Assembly: GCA_949296575.1 (NCBI GenBank)
Contig: CASFPE010000011.1
Location: forward strand, 99,354-163,353
DNA length: 64,000 nucleotides
Source of the DNA: an uncultured Bacteroides sp.
GTDB taxonomy: Bacteria > Bacteroidota > Bacteroidia > Bacteroidales > Bacteroidaceae
Direction of reading: 5' to 3'
Shown here piece by piece: positions 25,243 to 34,032 of this stretch. Each line of letters opens with the position of its first letter. Position 1 is the first letter of the stretch. A program made the position numbers and the translations under genes. Below the pieces are notes generated by a model that did no database searches, was not told the DNA's origin, and saw only the letters and a list, made by a program, of their open reading frames with translations.

Positions 25243-26424
25243 ATGGAGAAAACTTGGAGATGGTTTGGCAAGAATGACAACATCACGCTTGCCATGTTGC
25301 GGCAAATCGGGGTGGAAGGCATTGTGACCGCCTTGCATGATGTGCCGAACGGAGAAGTATGGACGCATGAAGCGATTCTGGATTTGAAACGTTTTATAGA
25401 GGAAGCTGGCTTGAAATGGTCCGTAGTGGAGAGCCTTCCTGTCTGTGAATCGATAAAATATGGCGGAGCCGACCGTGATGAATTGATTGGCAGGTACATA
25501 GCCAGCTTGGAAAACTTGGGAAAGGCAGGCGTGACAACGGTTTGTTACAACTTCATGCCGGTGATAGACTGGGTGCGTACCGATTTGCAGCATCCTTGGG
25601 CTGATGGCAGCAGCTCGTTGTATTTCGACAAAGTGCGTTTCGCTTACTTCGATTGCCGCATATTGCAACGGGAAGGTGCGGAGAAAGACTACGATGCAAC
25701 TGTGTTGGAGGCTGTGGATGCATTGGACAAAACCATTACCGATGCGGAGAAAGAGACCTTGATAGAGAACATCATTGTGAAAACCCAAGGTTTTGTGAAC
25801 GGGAACATCACGGAGAACGACCGCAACCCTGTCGCCCTTTTCCGGGATCTGCTGTCGCGATATGCCGGAATCGGCCGCGATGCCTTGAGGGAAAACATGA
25901 AATATTTCCTTTCGGCCGTGATGCCTGTTTGCGACCGTTACGGCATCAATATGTGCGTGCATCCGGACGATCCGCCGTTCCCGTTGTTTGGCTTGCCGAG
26001 GATTGTCACTTGCGATGAAGACATCGACTGGTTCCTGCATGCGGTGGACAATCCGCATAATGGCCTGACTTTCTGCGCAGGCTCGCTCAGCGCAGGCATT
26101 CATAACGACGTTCCCCGGCTGGCGCGCAAGTACGCTTCGCGGACTCATTTCGTGCATTTGCGCAGCACGAACGTGTTGCCTAATGGCGATTTCATTGAGG
26201 CTTCCCATTTGGAAGGCCGTGCGCACTTGGTGGATTTGGTGCGGATATTCGAGAAAGAACGCCCGGATGTGCCGATGCGCGTGGATCATGGGCGCCTGAT
26301 GTTGGGCGACAAGGCGGAAGAATACAATGCCGGTTACTCGTTCCATGGGCGGATGTTTGCTTTGGCCCAGGTGGAAGGCATCATGGCTGTGGTGAGAGAT
26401 GAATTGGAAAAAGGCTTAATTTAA
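25243..26424 (+). CDS. uxuA: Mannonate dehydratase
   Basis: 393 residues, the family's length. The start MEKTWRWFGKNDNITLAMLRQIGVEGIVTALHDVPNGEVW and the metal site residues in MCVHPDDPPFPLFGLPRI, HFVHLRSTN and MRVDHGRLM identify UxuA. It dehydrates D-mannonate to 2-keto-3-deoxygluconate, in the glucuronate pathway. It is followed after 7 bases by the partner oxidoreductase. Gene pair plus the GH28 gene 6 kb upstream suggest use of uronic-acid polysaccharides, but they are not one locus. Confidence 0.95.
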   Translation: MEKTWRWFGKNDNITLAMLRQIGVEGIVTALHDVPNGEVWTHEAILDLKRFIEEAGLKWSVVESLPVCESIKYGGADRDELIGRYIASLENLGKAGVTTVCYNFMPVIDWVRTDLQHPWADGSSSLYFDKVRFAYFDCRILQREGAEKDYDATVLEAVDALDKTITDAEKETLIENIIVKTQGFVNGNITENDRNPVALFRDLLSRYAGIGRDALRENMKYFLSAVMPVCDRYGINMCVHPDDPPFPLFGLPRIVTCDEDIDWFLHAVDNPHNGLTFCAGSLSAGIHNDVPRLARKYASRTHFVHLRSTNVLPNGDFIEASHLEGRAHLVDLVRIFEKERPDVPMRVDHGRLMLGDKAEEYNAGYSFHGRMFALAQVEGIMAVVRDELEKGLI

Positions 26425-26431
26425 TATTTCT

Positions 26432-27244
26432 ATGGACAAACTATTTAGTATAGCCGGGAAAACGGCAGTGATAACCGGCGGTTCTGGCGTGCTGGGCAGC
26501 AATATAGCGAAAGGATTCCTGTCTGCCGGGGCGAAAGTTTTTATTGTAGGGGCGCATCAGGAGAAAGTGGATGCCGTGGTTCAACGTTTGCAGCCTTATG
26601 GCGATATTAGCGGGAAAGCTTGCAATGTGCTTCGGATGGAAGATTTGCGCATGTTGAAAGATGAATTGGTGAACCGTTGGCAGCATGTGGACATATTGGT
26701 GAATGCCGCAGGCGGCAACATTCCGGGCGGTACATTGGCGCCGGAACAGACCATTTTCGATATGGAGACGGAAAACCTGAATAAAGTAGTGGACTTGAAC
26801 CTGTATGGATCCATTTACCCGTGCCTGGTTTTTGGCGAAGTCATGTCGAAACAGGGGCAGGGCAGCATTGTGAATGTGTCTTCCATGTCGGCTATTTCCG
26901 CGTTGACTCGTGTGCCGGGTTATTCCGTGGCAAAGAGCGGCATTGACATTTTCACAAAATGGTTGGCCACGGAGATGGCCATGAAGTTCAGCGAGAAGAT
27001 ACGGGTCAATGCCATTGCTCCTGGGTTCTTCATCGGCGAACAGAACCGTGCAATGCTTCTCAACCCGGACGGAAGCCCGACGGAACGCAGCCGCAAGATT
27101 TTGGGCAAGACGCCGATGAACCGTTTTGGGAACATTGATGAATTGAATGGCGCAGTGCAGTTCCTTTGCAGTGATGCCGCAAGTTTTGTGACGGGCATTG
27201 TGATGCCTATTGATGGCGGTTTCAGTGCGTTTAGTGGAGTTTGA
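26432..27244 (+). CDS. uxuB: SDR-type D-mannonate oxidoreductase (fructuronate reductase role)
   Basis: 270 residues. Short-chain dehydrogenase with TGGSGVLGS cofactor loop, NAAGGN, the catalytic Ser region VNVSSMSAIS, YSVAK (Tyr and Lys) and the C-terminal GIVMPIDGGFSAFSG. It is not the long-chain UxuB of E. coli but the SDR enzyme that accompanies uxuA in Bacteroidota and Firmicutes and reduces D-fructuronate to D-mannonate. Function is assigned from family and operon position. A hairpin with a T-run at 27260-27297 follows. Confidence 0.85.
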   Translation: MDKLFSIAGKTAVITGGSGVLGSNIAKGFLSAGAKVFIVGAHQEKVDAVVQRLQPYGDISGKACNVLRMEDLRMLKDELVNRWQHVDILVNAAGGNIPGGTLAPEQTIFDMETENLNKVVDLNLYGSIYPCLVFGEVMSKQGQGSIVNVSSMSAISALTRVPGYSVAKSGIDIFTKWLATEMAMKFSEKIRVNAIAPGFFIGEQNRAMLLNPDGSPTERSRKILGKTPMNRFGNIDELNGAVQFLCSDAASFVTGIVMPIDGGFSAFSGV

Positions 27245-27259
27245 TGAATCACCAGAATA

Positions 27260-27297
27260 CGGGACGGGTTTTCCTGCCTGTCCCGCCATGTTTTTTT
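27260..27297 (+). terminator. Terminator-like hairpin after uxuB
   Basis: CGGGACGGG (27260-27268) pairs with CCTGTCCCG (27277-27285) with one G-U pair and an 8-base loop; TTTTTTT follows at 27291-27297. Confidence 0.7.
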
Positions 27298-27492
27298 ATG
27301 ACTATGGATGCAGATATAGAAAAAGCGATGACAAGCGGGATTGTCTTCAAAGGCAAATCCAATGCAGCCTTGAAAGGCGCTAAGGTCAAGACAAAAGCCA
27401 AGAAGAAAACTTATATAACGGGTGCGCATGGTTCCGGTTCGGCCAAGATGAAGGCGGAATACCGCAGAAGAAGAGCAAACCGGCACAAATAA
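27298..27492 (+). CDS. Small basic hypothetical protein
   Basis: 64 residues from the ATG at 27298 (MTMDADIEKAMTSGIVFKGK), ending in a very basic tail (KMKAEYRRRRANRHK). An ATG at 27244 overlapping the uxuB stop would give 82 residues, but that start would run the frame through the hairpin and T-run at 27260-27297, so the later start is preferred. Lys/Arg-rich with GAHGSGSAK, it could bind nucleic acid. No family is recognised and no own promoter is clear. A dyad over its stop (27478-27517) may end transcription. Confidence 0.5.
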   Translation: MTMDADIEKAMTSGIVFKGKSNAALKGAKVKTKAKKKTYITGAHGSGSAKMKAEYRRRRANRHK

Positions 27493-27517
27493 CCATGGGT
27501 TGTTTGTGCCGGTTAGG
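27478..27517. terminator. Dyad between convergent small gene and DUF4270 gene
   Basis: ACCGGCACAAATAACC and GGTTGTTTGTGCCGGT form an imperfect long stem around ATGG. T-runs are weak, so terminator function is tentative. Confidence 0.5.
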
Positions 27518-27538
27518 ATATTATGGCATTGACGGTTT

Positions 27539-28993
27539 TCAGTTGAAAGTCGTATAGGCAACGTACAGTTTGAGTGCCTCGCCGTCGGGGCCTCCCACTA
27601 ACTTGGCGCTTGTCAGCCGCAAATCGTGTTCTATGTTCACAATAGTGGTGGTAGAACTGGAGGTAGTGGTGGTGATGTTGACGGGAATGAGTACTATTTT
27701 GTTCCAGTCCGGGTTCTTTTCTGTCCAGTCCGGATCTTCTTTTTCCCCGTTTTCCCGGTCTTGTATGCAAGCATTGACAAGGTTGTTGATGTTGTCGAAC
27801 TTGTATTCATTGTTGTTTTGCAAGGTCGTGGTGTAGGAAGTGATGTTGTCAGTCAGCTCGCTTTTCTCGAAGAATGTGTACATGTCTTTTTTCCGCACGA
27901 GCAGGATCTGTTCGGGTTTCGGTATTTGGAATGCCGTGTTGTTGTTGCTTCCTGTTTGGTTGTAGGCTGTGAAGCTCAGTTGCACGGAGTTGATGGTGTC
28001 GTTGGCATATTCTCCGGCTGTGATGTCGTCGATGGGCAGGGTGGCTTCCGTGAATATTCCGGCAGGAGTTTTAAGATACGTGTGTCCTGTTTCTTCCGCC
28101 AATTGCTTCAGCCGTTCTGAGTTTTGGAAGCGGTTGGCTTGTATGACTTCCCGTGTGGAGGTGAAGGATGCCAAGGTGGCCACGCTTACGGAATCGGTGC
28201 GGGGCTGGTTGTTCTCATCTCTTTGTATCCATCCGTTCTCATCGGTCATGTATTGCACGGATATCAAGTTGAGCGAGATGGCCGACAGGTACAGCACGCT
28301 TCCTTCGCCGCTTTCGTGTTTCACGTATATTCCTTTGAACACGTTGTCGATGAATGTTTCCGAGTTCTCAAAATATTCCGGATGTTCTTTGTTCAGAGTG
28401 ATTATCTTGTTGAAAAATGACTCCGGCAACATCACATTGACGCTGGGCTGGTCTTGCTCGTTCCAAGTGGAATCGTTTATGGCCATGTTCCGGATGGAAT
28501 AGAATTTGCTGGCCAACAGGTCTTCTTCATTATAGAAGTCTTGCGGGTCTATGGAGGTATAGCAATATTCTTTGTCATCGGTTTCCAAGTCCCGGTTGAG
28601 TTCATAAACTTTTATTTGGTGTACATTCAATGAGTCTCCATAGAAGTCATTTTTCTCATAGAACAAGTTCAGCGAGGCATAATTGCTGATGACAAGGCTG
28701 TCCGGCGCTTCATTGATGACGAGGTTGTCGGTGCAGTTGAATTGCGTGAGGAAATCAGCTTCAAACACGCCGAAGTCGGGGTCTGTGTACTTTCCGATAT
28801 ACGCTGTGCTTGTCCTTGCATACACGGAGTCTGCGAGGATGGAGCGGGTCGTTACCTCCAATGTATTTGTTTTTACGGTGATGTTGTCTTCATCAGGCAT
28901 CATGCCTGCCCCTAACGTCCCGGTATTGTCGTCGCATCCGCATATAGCCAGGAAGAACACGGGCAGGATTTTCCACAAATGTTTCATTCTCAT
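27539..28993 (-). CDS. DUF4270 domain lipoprotein
   Basis: 484 residues from the ATG at 28993; earlier in-frame ATGs overlap the upstream gene and precede the signal peptide. Lipobox in LPVFFLAICGC followed by DDNTGTLGAGMMPDEDNI, typical of DUF4270. The body is rich in beta strands and Asn/Asp (YIGKYTDPDFGVFEADFLTQ). The family is found beside panC and the starch-synthase-like gene in many Bacteroidales and is thought to be an outer-surface lipoprotein; its function is unknown. Twenty-five bases separate it from the upstream gene on the same strand. Confidence 0.85.
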   Translation of the reverse strand: MRMKHLWKILPVFFLAICGCDDNTGTLGAGMMPDEDNITVKTNTLEVTTRSILADSVYARTSTAYIGKYTDPDFGVFEADFLTQFNCTDNLVINEAPDSLVISNYASLNLFYEKNDFYGDSLNVHQIKVYELNRDLETDDKEYCYTSIDPQDFYNEEDLLASKFYSIRNMAINDSTWNEQDQPSVNVMLPESFFNKIITLNKEHPEYFENSETFIDNVFKGIYVKHESGEGSVLYLSAISLNLISVQYMTDENGWIQRDENNQPRTDSVSVATLASFTSTREVIQANRFQNSERLKQLAEETGHTYLKTPAGIFTEATLPIDDITAGEYANDTINSVQLSFTAYNQTGSNNNTAFQIPKPEQILLVRKKDMYTFFEKSELTDNITSYTTTLQNNNEYKFDNINNLVNACIQDRENGEKEDPDWTEKNPDWNKIVLIPVNITTTTSSSTTTIVNIEHDLRLTSAKLVGGPDGEALKLYVAYTTFN

Positions 28994-29018
28994 ATCAGTA
29001 TTGGGGTTGTAGGGATGC

Positions 29019-29849
29019 TTATTCTTCGTTTCCTGTTGCTCCCCACACTTGGTCATAAAATTGGTTGAACGCATCAAAATAATCTTCTTGGCCTTGGAAA
29101 CCGAGGATGGGCAACTGGCGTTCTTTGGCGAAAGCCATCACTTCTGCGTTTACATCGGGGCTGTTTTGGATGACCCCGTCGCTGTACGACAAGGCAAGCT
29201 TCATCAGTTCCGTGTAGTTGACGGGCTGCTTTATCATGTTGAGGTCGTTCTTGTCGATGCCTTTTATCAGCAGTTTGGAGGCAAAATCATCGTTGAAGTT
29301 GGATTCAAAACAGTCGTTGTAAATGGAGAAGATGATTTTTGAGTCGCGGAATGATGGTTCGTCCTTGTATGCCTTTTTCACATAAAGCGGGACTAATGCT
29401 GAAATCCATCCATGGCAATGGATGATGTCCGGGCACCAACGGAGCTTTTTTACGGTTTCCAGCACGCCTCTGGCGTAGAAGATGGTGCGGGCATCGTTGT
29501 CGTCGTATTCCATGCCGTTTTCATCGGTTGTTTGCAGCCTGTTTTGGAAATAATCGTCATTGTCGATGAAATATACCTGCATCCTTGCAGATTGGATGGA
29601 AGCTACTTTTATAATCAGCGGATGGTCTGTATCGTCGATGATGAGGTTCATGCCTGACAGGCGTATCACTTCATGCAGTTGGTTCCTGCGTTCGTTGATG
29701 TTCCCCCATTTCGGCATGAAAGTGCGGATTTCCCTGCCGCGTTCCTGGATGGCCTGCGGGAGGTGGCGCCCTACGTTGGACATTTCAGATTCAGATACAT
29801 ACGGTGTGATTTCCTGGGTAATAAAAAGTACTTTGTTGGCTTTCATCAT
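29019..29849 (-). CDS. Glycogen/starch synthase catalytic-domain protein (GT5 N-terminal half only)
   Basis: 276 residues. VLFITQEITPYVSESEMSNVGRHLPQAIQERG, GREIRTFMPKWGNI, and DIIHCHGWISALVPLYVKKAY match the N-terminal Rossmann domain of GT5 synthases. The second (GT1) domain, with the donor-binding EXXXXXXXE motif, is missing, so classical synthase activity is doubtful. The usual KTGGL near the N-terminus is replaced by ESEMSN. The protein is a known conserved neighbour of panC. A minus-strand TATATTTGC box is at 29879-29887, 30 bases before the start. Confidence 0.8.
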   Translation of the reverse strand: MMKANKVLFITQEITPYVSESEMSNVGRHLPQAIQERGREIRTFMPKWGNINERRNQLHEVIRLSGMNLIIDDTDHPLIIKVASIQSARMQVYFIDNDDYFQNRLQTTDENGMEYDDNDARTIFYARGVLETVKKLRWCPDIIHCHGWISALVPLYVKKAYKDEPSFRDSKIIFSIYNDCFESNFNDDFASKLLIKGIDKNDLNMIKQPVNYTELMKLALSYSDGVIQNSPDVNAEVMAFAKERQLPILGFQGQEDYFDAFNQFYDQVWGATGNEE

Positions 29850-29878
29850 TCAATAATAATGTCTTTCTCAAATATTTT

Positions 29879-29887
29879 GCAAATATA
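29879..29887 (-). promoter_or_regulatory. -7 box of the GT5-like/DUF4270 operon
   Basis: TATATTTGC on the minus strand, 30 bases upstream of the ATG at 29849. The divergent panC has a TTATTTTGC box near 30029-30037. Confidence 0.6.
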
Positions 29888-30060
29888 CGAAAAAAACTAC
29901 ATATCTGTGTGACAGCCGGTTCAATAAATCCTAATGCACTGTTAAATTCTCATGATTGCGGCTTGCGGGCAAATTTGTTTCAAAGGCATTTATTTTGTTG
30001 CTTTTTTCTTTATGTGATAAATAATCGCTTATTTTGCACCGTTTTTTAAACGGACAAAGA

Positions 30061-30921
30061 ATGGAATTGATACATGCAATCAAAGAGTTGCGCGAGGCGA
30101 TGCAGCAGGCCGTGGCAGCCGGCAAAACGGTGGGCTTGGTGCCGACGATGGGCGCTTTGCATGCGGGGCATGCTTCGCTTGTGGCGCGCAGCGTGAGGGA
30201 AAACGACGTGACGGTGGTGAGCGTTTTTGTGAATCCCACCCAATTCAACGACAAAGAGGACTTGGCGAAATACCCTCGGACGCTGGAAGCGGACTGCGCG
30301 TTGCTGGAGAGTTTGGGGGCAACTGTCGTGTTTGCTCCTTCCGTGGAAGAAATCTATCCGGTGCCGGACACGCGGGTGTTCAGCTTTGCCCCGCTCGACA
30401 CGGTGATGGAAGGCAAGTACCGCCCCGGCCATTTCAACGGAGTGGCGCAGATTGTGAGCAAGTTGTTTGAGATGGTTGCCCCGGACAGGGCTTATTTCGG
30501 CGAGAAAGATTTCCAGCAACTGGCCATTATCCGTGCTTTGGTGGAACAGCAAGGTTATGCTGTTGATATTGTGGGTTGCCCGATTGTGCGGGAGGAAGAC
30601 GGCCTGGCATTGAGCAGCCGCAACGCACGTTTGTCGGCTGAAGAGCGTGAAAGAGCTTTGAACATATCGAAAACCTTGTTTGCCAGCCGGGAGTTTGCCA
30701 AGGGGCATTCCGTGGCTGAAACGGCGGCTTTCGTGGAACAATCCATCGCCGGGGCCGAAGGGTTGCGGCTGGAGTACTTTGAGATTGTGGACGGGAACAC
30801 CTTGCAGCCCGTGGCTGCATGGGACGATTCGGATTTCGTCGTGGGTTGCATCACGGTGTTCTGCGGCGATGTCCGCCTGATTGACAATATCAAATATAAA
30901 GAACCGGGGAAACAGCTATGA
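30061..30921 (+). CDS. panC: Pantothenate synthetase
   Basis: 286 residues from the ATG at 30061; the earlier in-frame ATG at 30034 lies inside the promoter region. HIGH-type motif in [38 protein letters not shown] and the KMSKS-equivalent [10 protein letters not shown]. It joins pantoate and beta-alanine using ATP. Overlaps panD by four bases (ATGA at 30918), so both enzymes of the pathway end are coupled. Confidence 0.96.
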   Translation: MELIHAIKELREAMQQAVAAGKTVGLVPTMGALHAGHASLVARSVRENDVTVVSVFVNPTQFNDKEDLAKYPRTLEADCALLESLGATVVFAPSVEEIYPVPDTRVFSFAPLDTVMEGKYRPGHFNGVAQIVSKLFEMVAPDRAYFGEKDFQQLAIIRALVEQQGYAVDIVGCPIVREEDGLALSSRNARLSAEERERALNISKTLFASREFAKGHSVAETAAFVEQSIAGAEGLRLEYFEIVDGNTLQPVAAWDDSDFVVGCITVFCGDVRLIDNIKYKEPGKQL

Positions 30922-31274
30922 TGATTGAAGTATTGAAATCGAAGTTGCACTGCGTGCGTGTGACGGAAGCCAACCTGAACTACATGGGCAGCGTGACGAT
31001 TGACGAGGATTTGATGGACGCTGCCAACATGATTGCGGGCGAGAAAGTCCATATCGTGGACAACAACAATGGCGAACGTTTTGAAACTTACATTATAAAA
31101 GGCGAACGGGGTTCCGGGAAGATTTGCCTGAACGGCGCGGCGGCCCGCAAGGTGCAGGTGGGCGACATTGTGATCATCATGTCGTATGCCTTGATGGATT
31201 TTGAGGAGGCGAAGCGTTTCACGCCAACGGTCGTTTTCCCGGATTCTGCCACAAACCGGCTGGTTGCCGAGTAA
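30918..31274 (+). CDS. panD: Aspartate 1-decarboxylase precursor
   Basis: 118 residues. Self-cleaving proenzyme: the Gly24-Ser25 pair in NYMGSVTID yields the pyruvoyl cofactor. [26 protein letters not shown] and IIMSYA are typical. It makes beta-alanine for PanC. Two adjacent ATGs (30918, 30921) are possible starts; the first overlaps the panC stop. Confidence 0.96.
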   Translation: MMIEVLKSKLHCVRVTEANLNYMGSVTIDEDLMDAANMIAGEKVHIVDNNNGERFETYIIKGERGSGKICLNGAAARKVQVGDIVIIMSYALMDFEEAKRFTPTVVFPDSATNRLVAE

Positions 31275-31332
31275 GGGACGATTGTTCGCCCGGAATCTGT
31301 GCGGGGAAATTGCGGGATGTTCTGCAAAATAT

Positions 31333-31397
31333 TCCCAAAGGTTTTTTGAAAAGTTCAGGAGGTTTCGCCCGAAACCTTTCAAGGTTTTGCCTGCTTC
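31333..31397. repeat. Partial copy of the dispersed intergenic element
   Basis: Contains TCCCAAAGGTTTTTTGAAAA, GAAACCTTTCAAGGTTTTGCC and an internal dyad like those at 22661 and 58290, but lacks the 42-base palindrome. It lies between panD and the panD/oadB terminator. Confidence 0.6.
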
Positions 31398-31416
31398 CTT
31401 TGGAGGATTGGGAATG

Positions 31417-31451
31417 AAAAAAGGTTGCTCCCGACGGGAGCAACCTTTTTT
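31417..31451. terminator. Strong bidirectional terminator between panD and oadB
   Basis: AAAAAAGGTTGCTCCC and GGGAGCAACCTTTTTT, a perfect 16-base stem with a 3-base loop. Serves both converging transcripts. Confidence 0.93.
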
Positions 31452-31469
31452 CTTAGGCAATCGCCCGGT

Positions 31470-32630
31470 TTATACCAAGAATCCCAACAGGATGCCTGCG
31501 GCCACGGCCGAGCCGATAACACCGGCCACGTTCGGGCCCATGGCGTGCATCAACAGGTAGTTGGTGGGGTCGTATTCCAAACCTAAGATTTGCGAGATGC
31601 GTGCCGAGTCGGGGACGGCGGACACGCCTGCGTTGCCAATCAACGGGTTGATTTTGTTCTCTTTCTTCAGCACGAGGTTGAAAATCTTCACGAACAGCAC
31701 GCCGGAAGCCGTGGCGATGATGAATGACAAAGCACCTAAGCCGAATATCTTCAGCGAGTTCAGCGTGAGGAATTCGGATGCCTGGGTGGATGCGCCCACT
31801 GTCAGGCCCAGCAAGATGGTGATGGTGTCAATCAGCGGGCCGCGTGCGGTCTCTGCCAGGCGGCGGGTCACGCCGCTTTCTTTCAGCAGGTTCCCGAAGA
31901 ACAACATGCCCAGCAGCGGCAGACCTGACGGCACGAGGAAGCACGTGAGCAGCAGTCCCACGATGGGGAAGATGACCTTTTCCGTGTGCGACACCACCCG
32001 TGGCGGCTTCATTCGGATGAGGCGTTCGTGCTTCGTGGTGAGCAACCGCATGACGGGCGGCTGTATCACCGGCACCAGAGCCATGTAGGAGTAGGCCGAC
32101 ACGGCAATGGCGCCCATCAGGTTCGGCGCGAGCTTCGAGGAAAGGAAGATGGCGGTTGGGCCGTCTGCGCCTCCGATGATGCCGATGGCTGCGGCCTGCA
32201 TCGGGTCGAATCCCCATTGCAGGGCAATCATGTAGGCACCGAAGATGCCGAACTGCGCAGCGGCGCCAATCAACATCAGCTTGGGGTTGGAAATCAAAGC
32301 GGAAAAGTCCGTCATCGCGCCGATGCCCAAGAAGATGAGCGGCGGGTACCATCCGGAGGTCACGCCTTGGTAAAGGATGTTCAATACGGAACCTTGCTCG
32401 TAGATGCCCACTTGCAATCCGGCATCCATGTTGAACGGTATGTTGCCTATCAGGATACCGAACCCGATGGGGATGAGCAGCATCGGCTCAAACTCTTTCT
32501 TGACCGCCAAATAGATGAAGAACAGGCCGACCAGAATCATCACCAAATGCCCCGGTGTGGCGTTGGCGAATCCCGTATAGGTCCAGAAATCGGAAAGGTT
32601 CTCTCCTAAGAAATTTGCAAACTCTCCCAT
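31470..32630 (-). CDS. oadB: Na+-translocating decarboxylase beta subunit
   Basis: 386 residues, very hydrophobic, about ten helices. PIGFGILIGNIPFN, GIGAMTDFSALISNPKLMLIGAAAQFG, GADGPTAIFLSSKLAP (ion-binding region III) and GNAGVSAVPDSARI are family hallmarks. It couples decarboxylation of carboxybiotin to Na+ export. It is the last gene of the mce-mmdA-oadG-BCCP-oadB operon and follows the biotin carrier by one base. With that operon the substrate is most likely methylmalonyl-CoA. Confidence 0.95.
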   Translation of the reverse strand: MGEFANFLGENLSDFWTYTGFANATPGHLVMILVGLFFIYLAVKKEFEPMLLIPIGFGILIGNIPFNMDAGLQVGIYEQGSVLNILYQGVTSGWYPPLIFLGIGAMTDFSALISNPKLMLIGAAAQFGIFGAYMIALQWGFDPMQAAAIGIIGGADGPTAIFLSSKLAPNLMGAIAVSAYSYMALVPVIQPPVMRLLTTKHERLIRMKPPRVVSHTEKVIFPIVGLLLTCFLVPSGLPLLGMLFFGNLLKESGVTRRLAETARGPLIDTITILLGLTVGASTQASEFLTLNSLKIFGLGALSFIIATASGVLFVKIFNLVLKKENKINPLIGNAGVSAVPDSARISQILGLEYDPTNYLLMHAMGPNVAGVIGSAVAAGILLGFLV

Positions 32631-32631
32631 A

Positions 32632-33060
32632 TTATTCGATGATTACGAGGTCCGTACCTTCCAATACGGAGTCTCCTTTGTTGACATTGATTGCTGTGAT
32701 TGTGCCGTCCTTGTCGGCATTGATGTTGTTTTCCATCTTCATGGCTTCCAAGATGATGACTGTCTGTCCTCTCTTCACTGCGTCGCCCACTTTGACTTTG
32801 ATTTCGAGGATGACGCCGGGGAGCGGCGACTTGACACCTGATTTCCCGCTTGGGGCAGCAGCCGGTTTGGTGACGGGCGCTGGCGCCGGAGCCGGTGCGG
32901 TGGCCGCAGGTTTGACAACGGGTTTGGCGGGTTTGGGCGCTTTCTCCATTTCCACCGTGTAAGGTGTCCCGTTCACTTCCACGTGGGCGATATTGTCTTC
33001 GATGTCGCCGATGGCTACTTTGTAGATGTTTCCGTTGATTTTATACTTGTATTCTTTCAT
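32632..33060 (-). CDS. Biotin carboxyl carrier protein of methylmalonyl-CoA decarboxylase
   Basis: 142 residues. An N-terminal ~40 residues of a decarboxylase-type beta domain, an Ala-Pro-rich flexible linker (residues 41-72) and a C-terminal biotinyl domain with EAMKMEN, the biotin Lys at residue 108. It carries CO2 from the carboxyltransferase (mmdA) to the OadB channel. Lies 21 bases after the oadG-like gene. Confidence 0.95.
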   Translation of the reverse strand: MKEYKYKINGNIYKVAIGDIEDNIAHVEVNGTPYTVEMEKAPKPAKPVVKPAATAPAPAPAPVTKPAAAPSGKSGVKSPLPGVILEIKVKVGDAVKRGQTVIILEAMKMENNINADKDGTITAINVNKGDSVLEGTDLVIIE

Positions 33061-33081
33061 TGCTTTGCTGTTTAAAAAGGT

Positions 33082-34011
33082 TTATTTCTTATGAGGGGTT
33101 TCACGCAACGTGTAGATTTTCGAACTCCATGGCGAGTAGCTCCGTTTCACCCGTGTGATGGTCAGCACAGTGTCTTCCACGTCGTGTACGTCGCTCTGCA
33201 TCTCATGCATGGCCAGTGCAATGGCGGCAAACACTTCGCCGTGGGCTTCGCCTAATTTCTTCTCTTTGGCTTCTTGCTTGTCAGTGATGCCTTTGACGGC
33301 CATTGCCCTGCGGCGGCTGAGTGCCACGGATGCCTTGCCGATGAACCGGAAAGAGATGTAGAGCAGGATAAGCCCTACGAACACCACCGACATGGCTGTG
33401 ATGGACATCCCGATGCCGATGCTGTCGTGCAGCTGGAACTTTTCCATCTTGGCGTTGCTGTCGATGGTCTGGTTGTTGGTGCAGGGGGTGACGTATTTGT
33501 CGTCGCTGCCGCCTTTCACTTCCCATTCGTCGGAGCCATCGTTCACGCGGGCATACGATTCATCCGCCCCTAAAGTCCCAGCGGGAACCACCAATGCGTC
33601 CAGCAGGTTGTTGCCTGCATCGAACAGCCCGATCCAGTTGTCGGCATCTGCTTTCAAGGTGAAATTGGTGTGGAACGTCCCCCGGTTCGGGTTCCCGTCA
33701 GCCCAGAACAAGGCATGCTGGCGCGGCGCGATGGCCGTCAGCACGTCACCTTTTGGAATGAAGTAGGTGAGCGTGTCGCCCGGCGTGTTGCTCACTTTCA
33801 GCAAGCATGCCGCCAAGTTGCTGCTCCCGTAGGAACGGTTGAATATTTCCACCCAGGCATTGTGTTCCCCGTAGTCGTCCTGGAAGTTGTGTTCGTTGGT
33901 GATCAAGACTTCGTTGATGACTAACTTGGAACTCGATTTGTGTTCTTTGCACCCGGTCAGCCCTAATGCCAGCAGCAAAGACAAGAATATTCCTATTTTG
34001 TTTCTGTTCAT
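33082..34011 (-). CDS. OadG-like gamma subunit fused to an N-terminal lamin-tail-like domain, lipoprotein
   Basis: 309 residues. Lipobox (LALGLTGC). Residues ~28-160 look like a lamin-tail domain (LVINEVLITNEHNFQDDYGEHNAWVEIFNRS... GNNLLDALVVPAGT). A membrane helix follows (MSITAMSVVFVGLILLYISFRFIG), then a short cytoplasmic tail, which is the classical OadG part. In Proteobacteria OadG is only ~80 residues. The added domain would sit on the periplasmic side and may hold or stabilise the complex; this role is inference. Confidence 0.85.
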   Translation of the reverse strand: MNRNKIGIFLSLLLALGLTGCKEHKSSSKLVINEVLITNEHNFQDDYGEHNAWVEIFNRSYGSSNLAACLLKVSNTPGDTLTYFIPKGDVLTAIAPRQHALFWADGNPNRGTFHTNFTLKADADNWIGLFDAGNNLLDALVVPAGTLGADESYARVNDGSDEWEVKGGSDDKYVTPCTNNQTIDSNAKMEKFQLHDSIGIGMSITAMSVVFVGLILLYISFRFIGKASVALSRRRAMAVKGITDKQEAKEKKLGEAHGEVFAAIALAMHEMQSDVHDVEDTVLTITRVKRSYSPWSSKIYTLRETPHKK

Positions 34012-34032
34012 ACCACTTTTGCTTTAAGGATG

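Noticed and set aside
25057..26346. 429-codon minus-strand frame over uxuA
   Set aside because: Antisense shadow of a well conserved enzyme; it also runs through the uxuA promoter.
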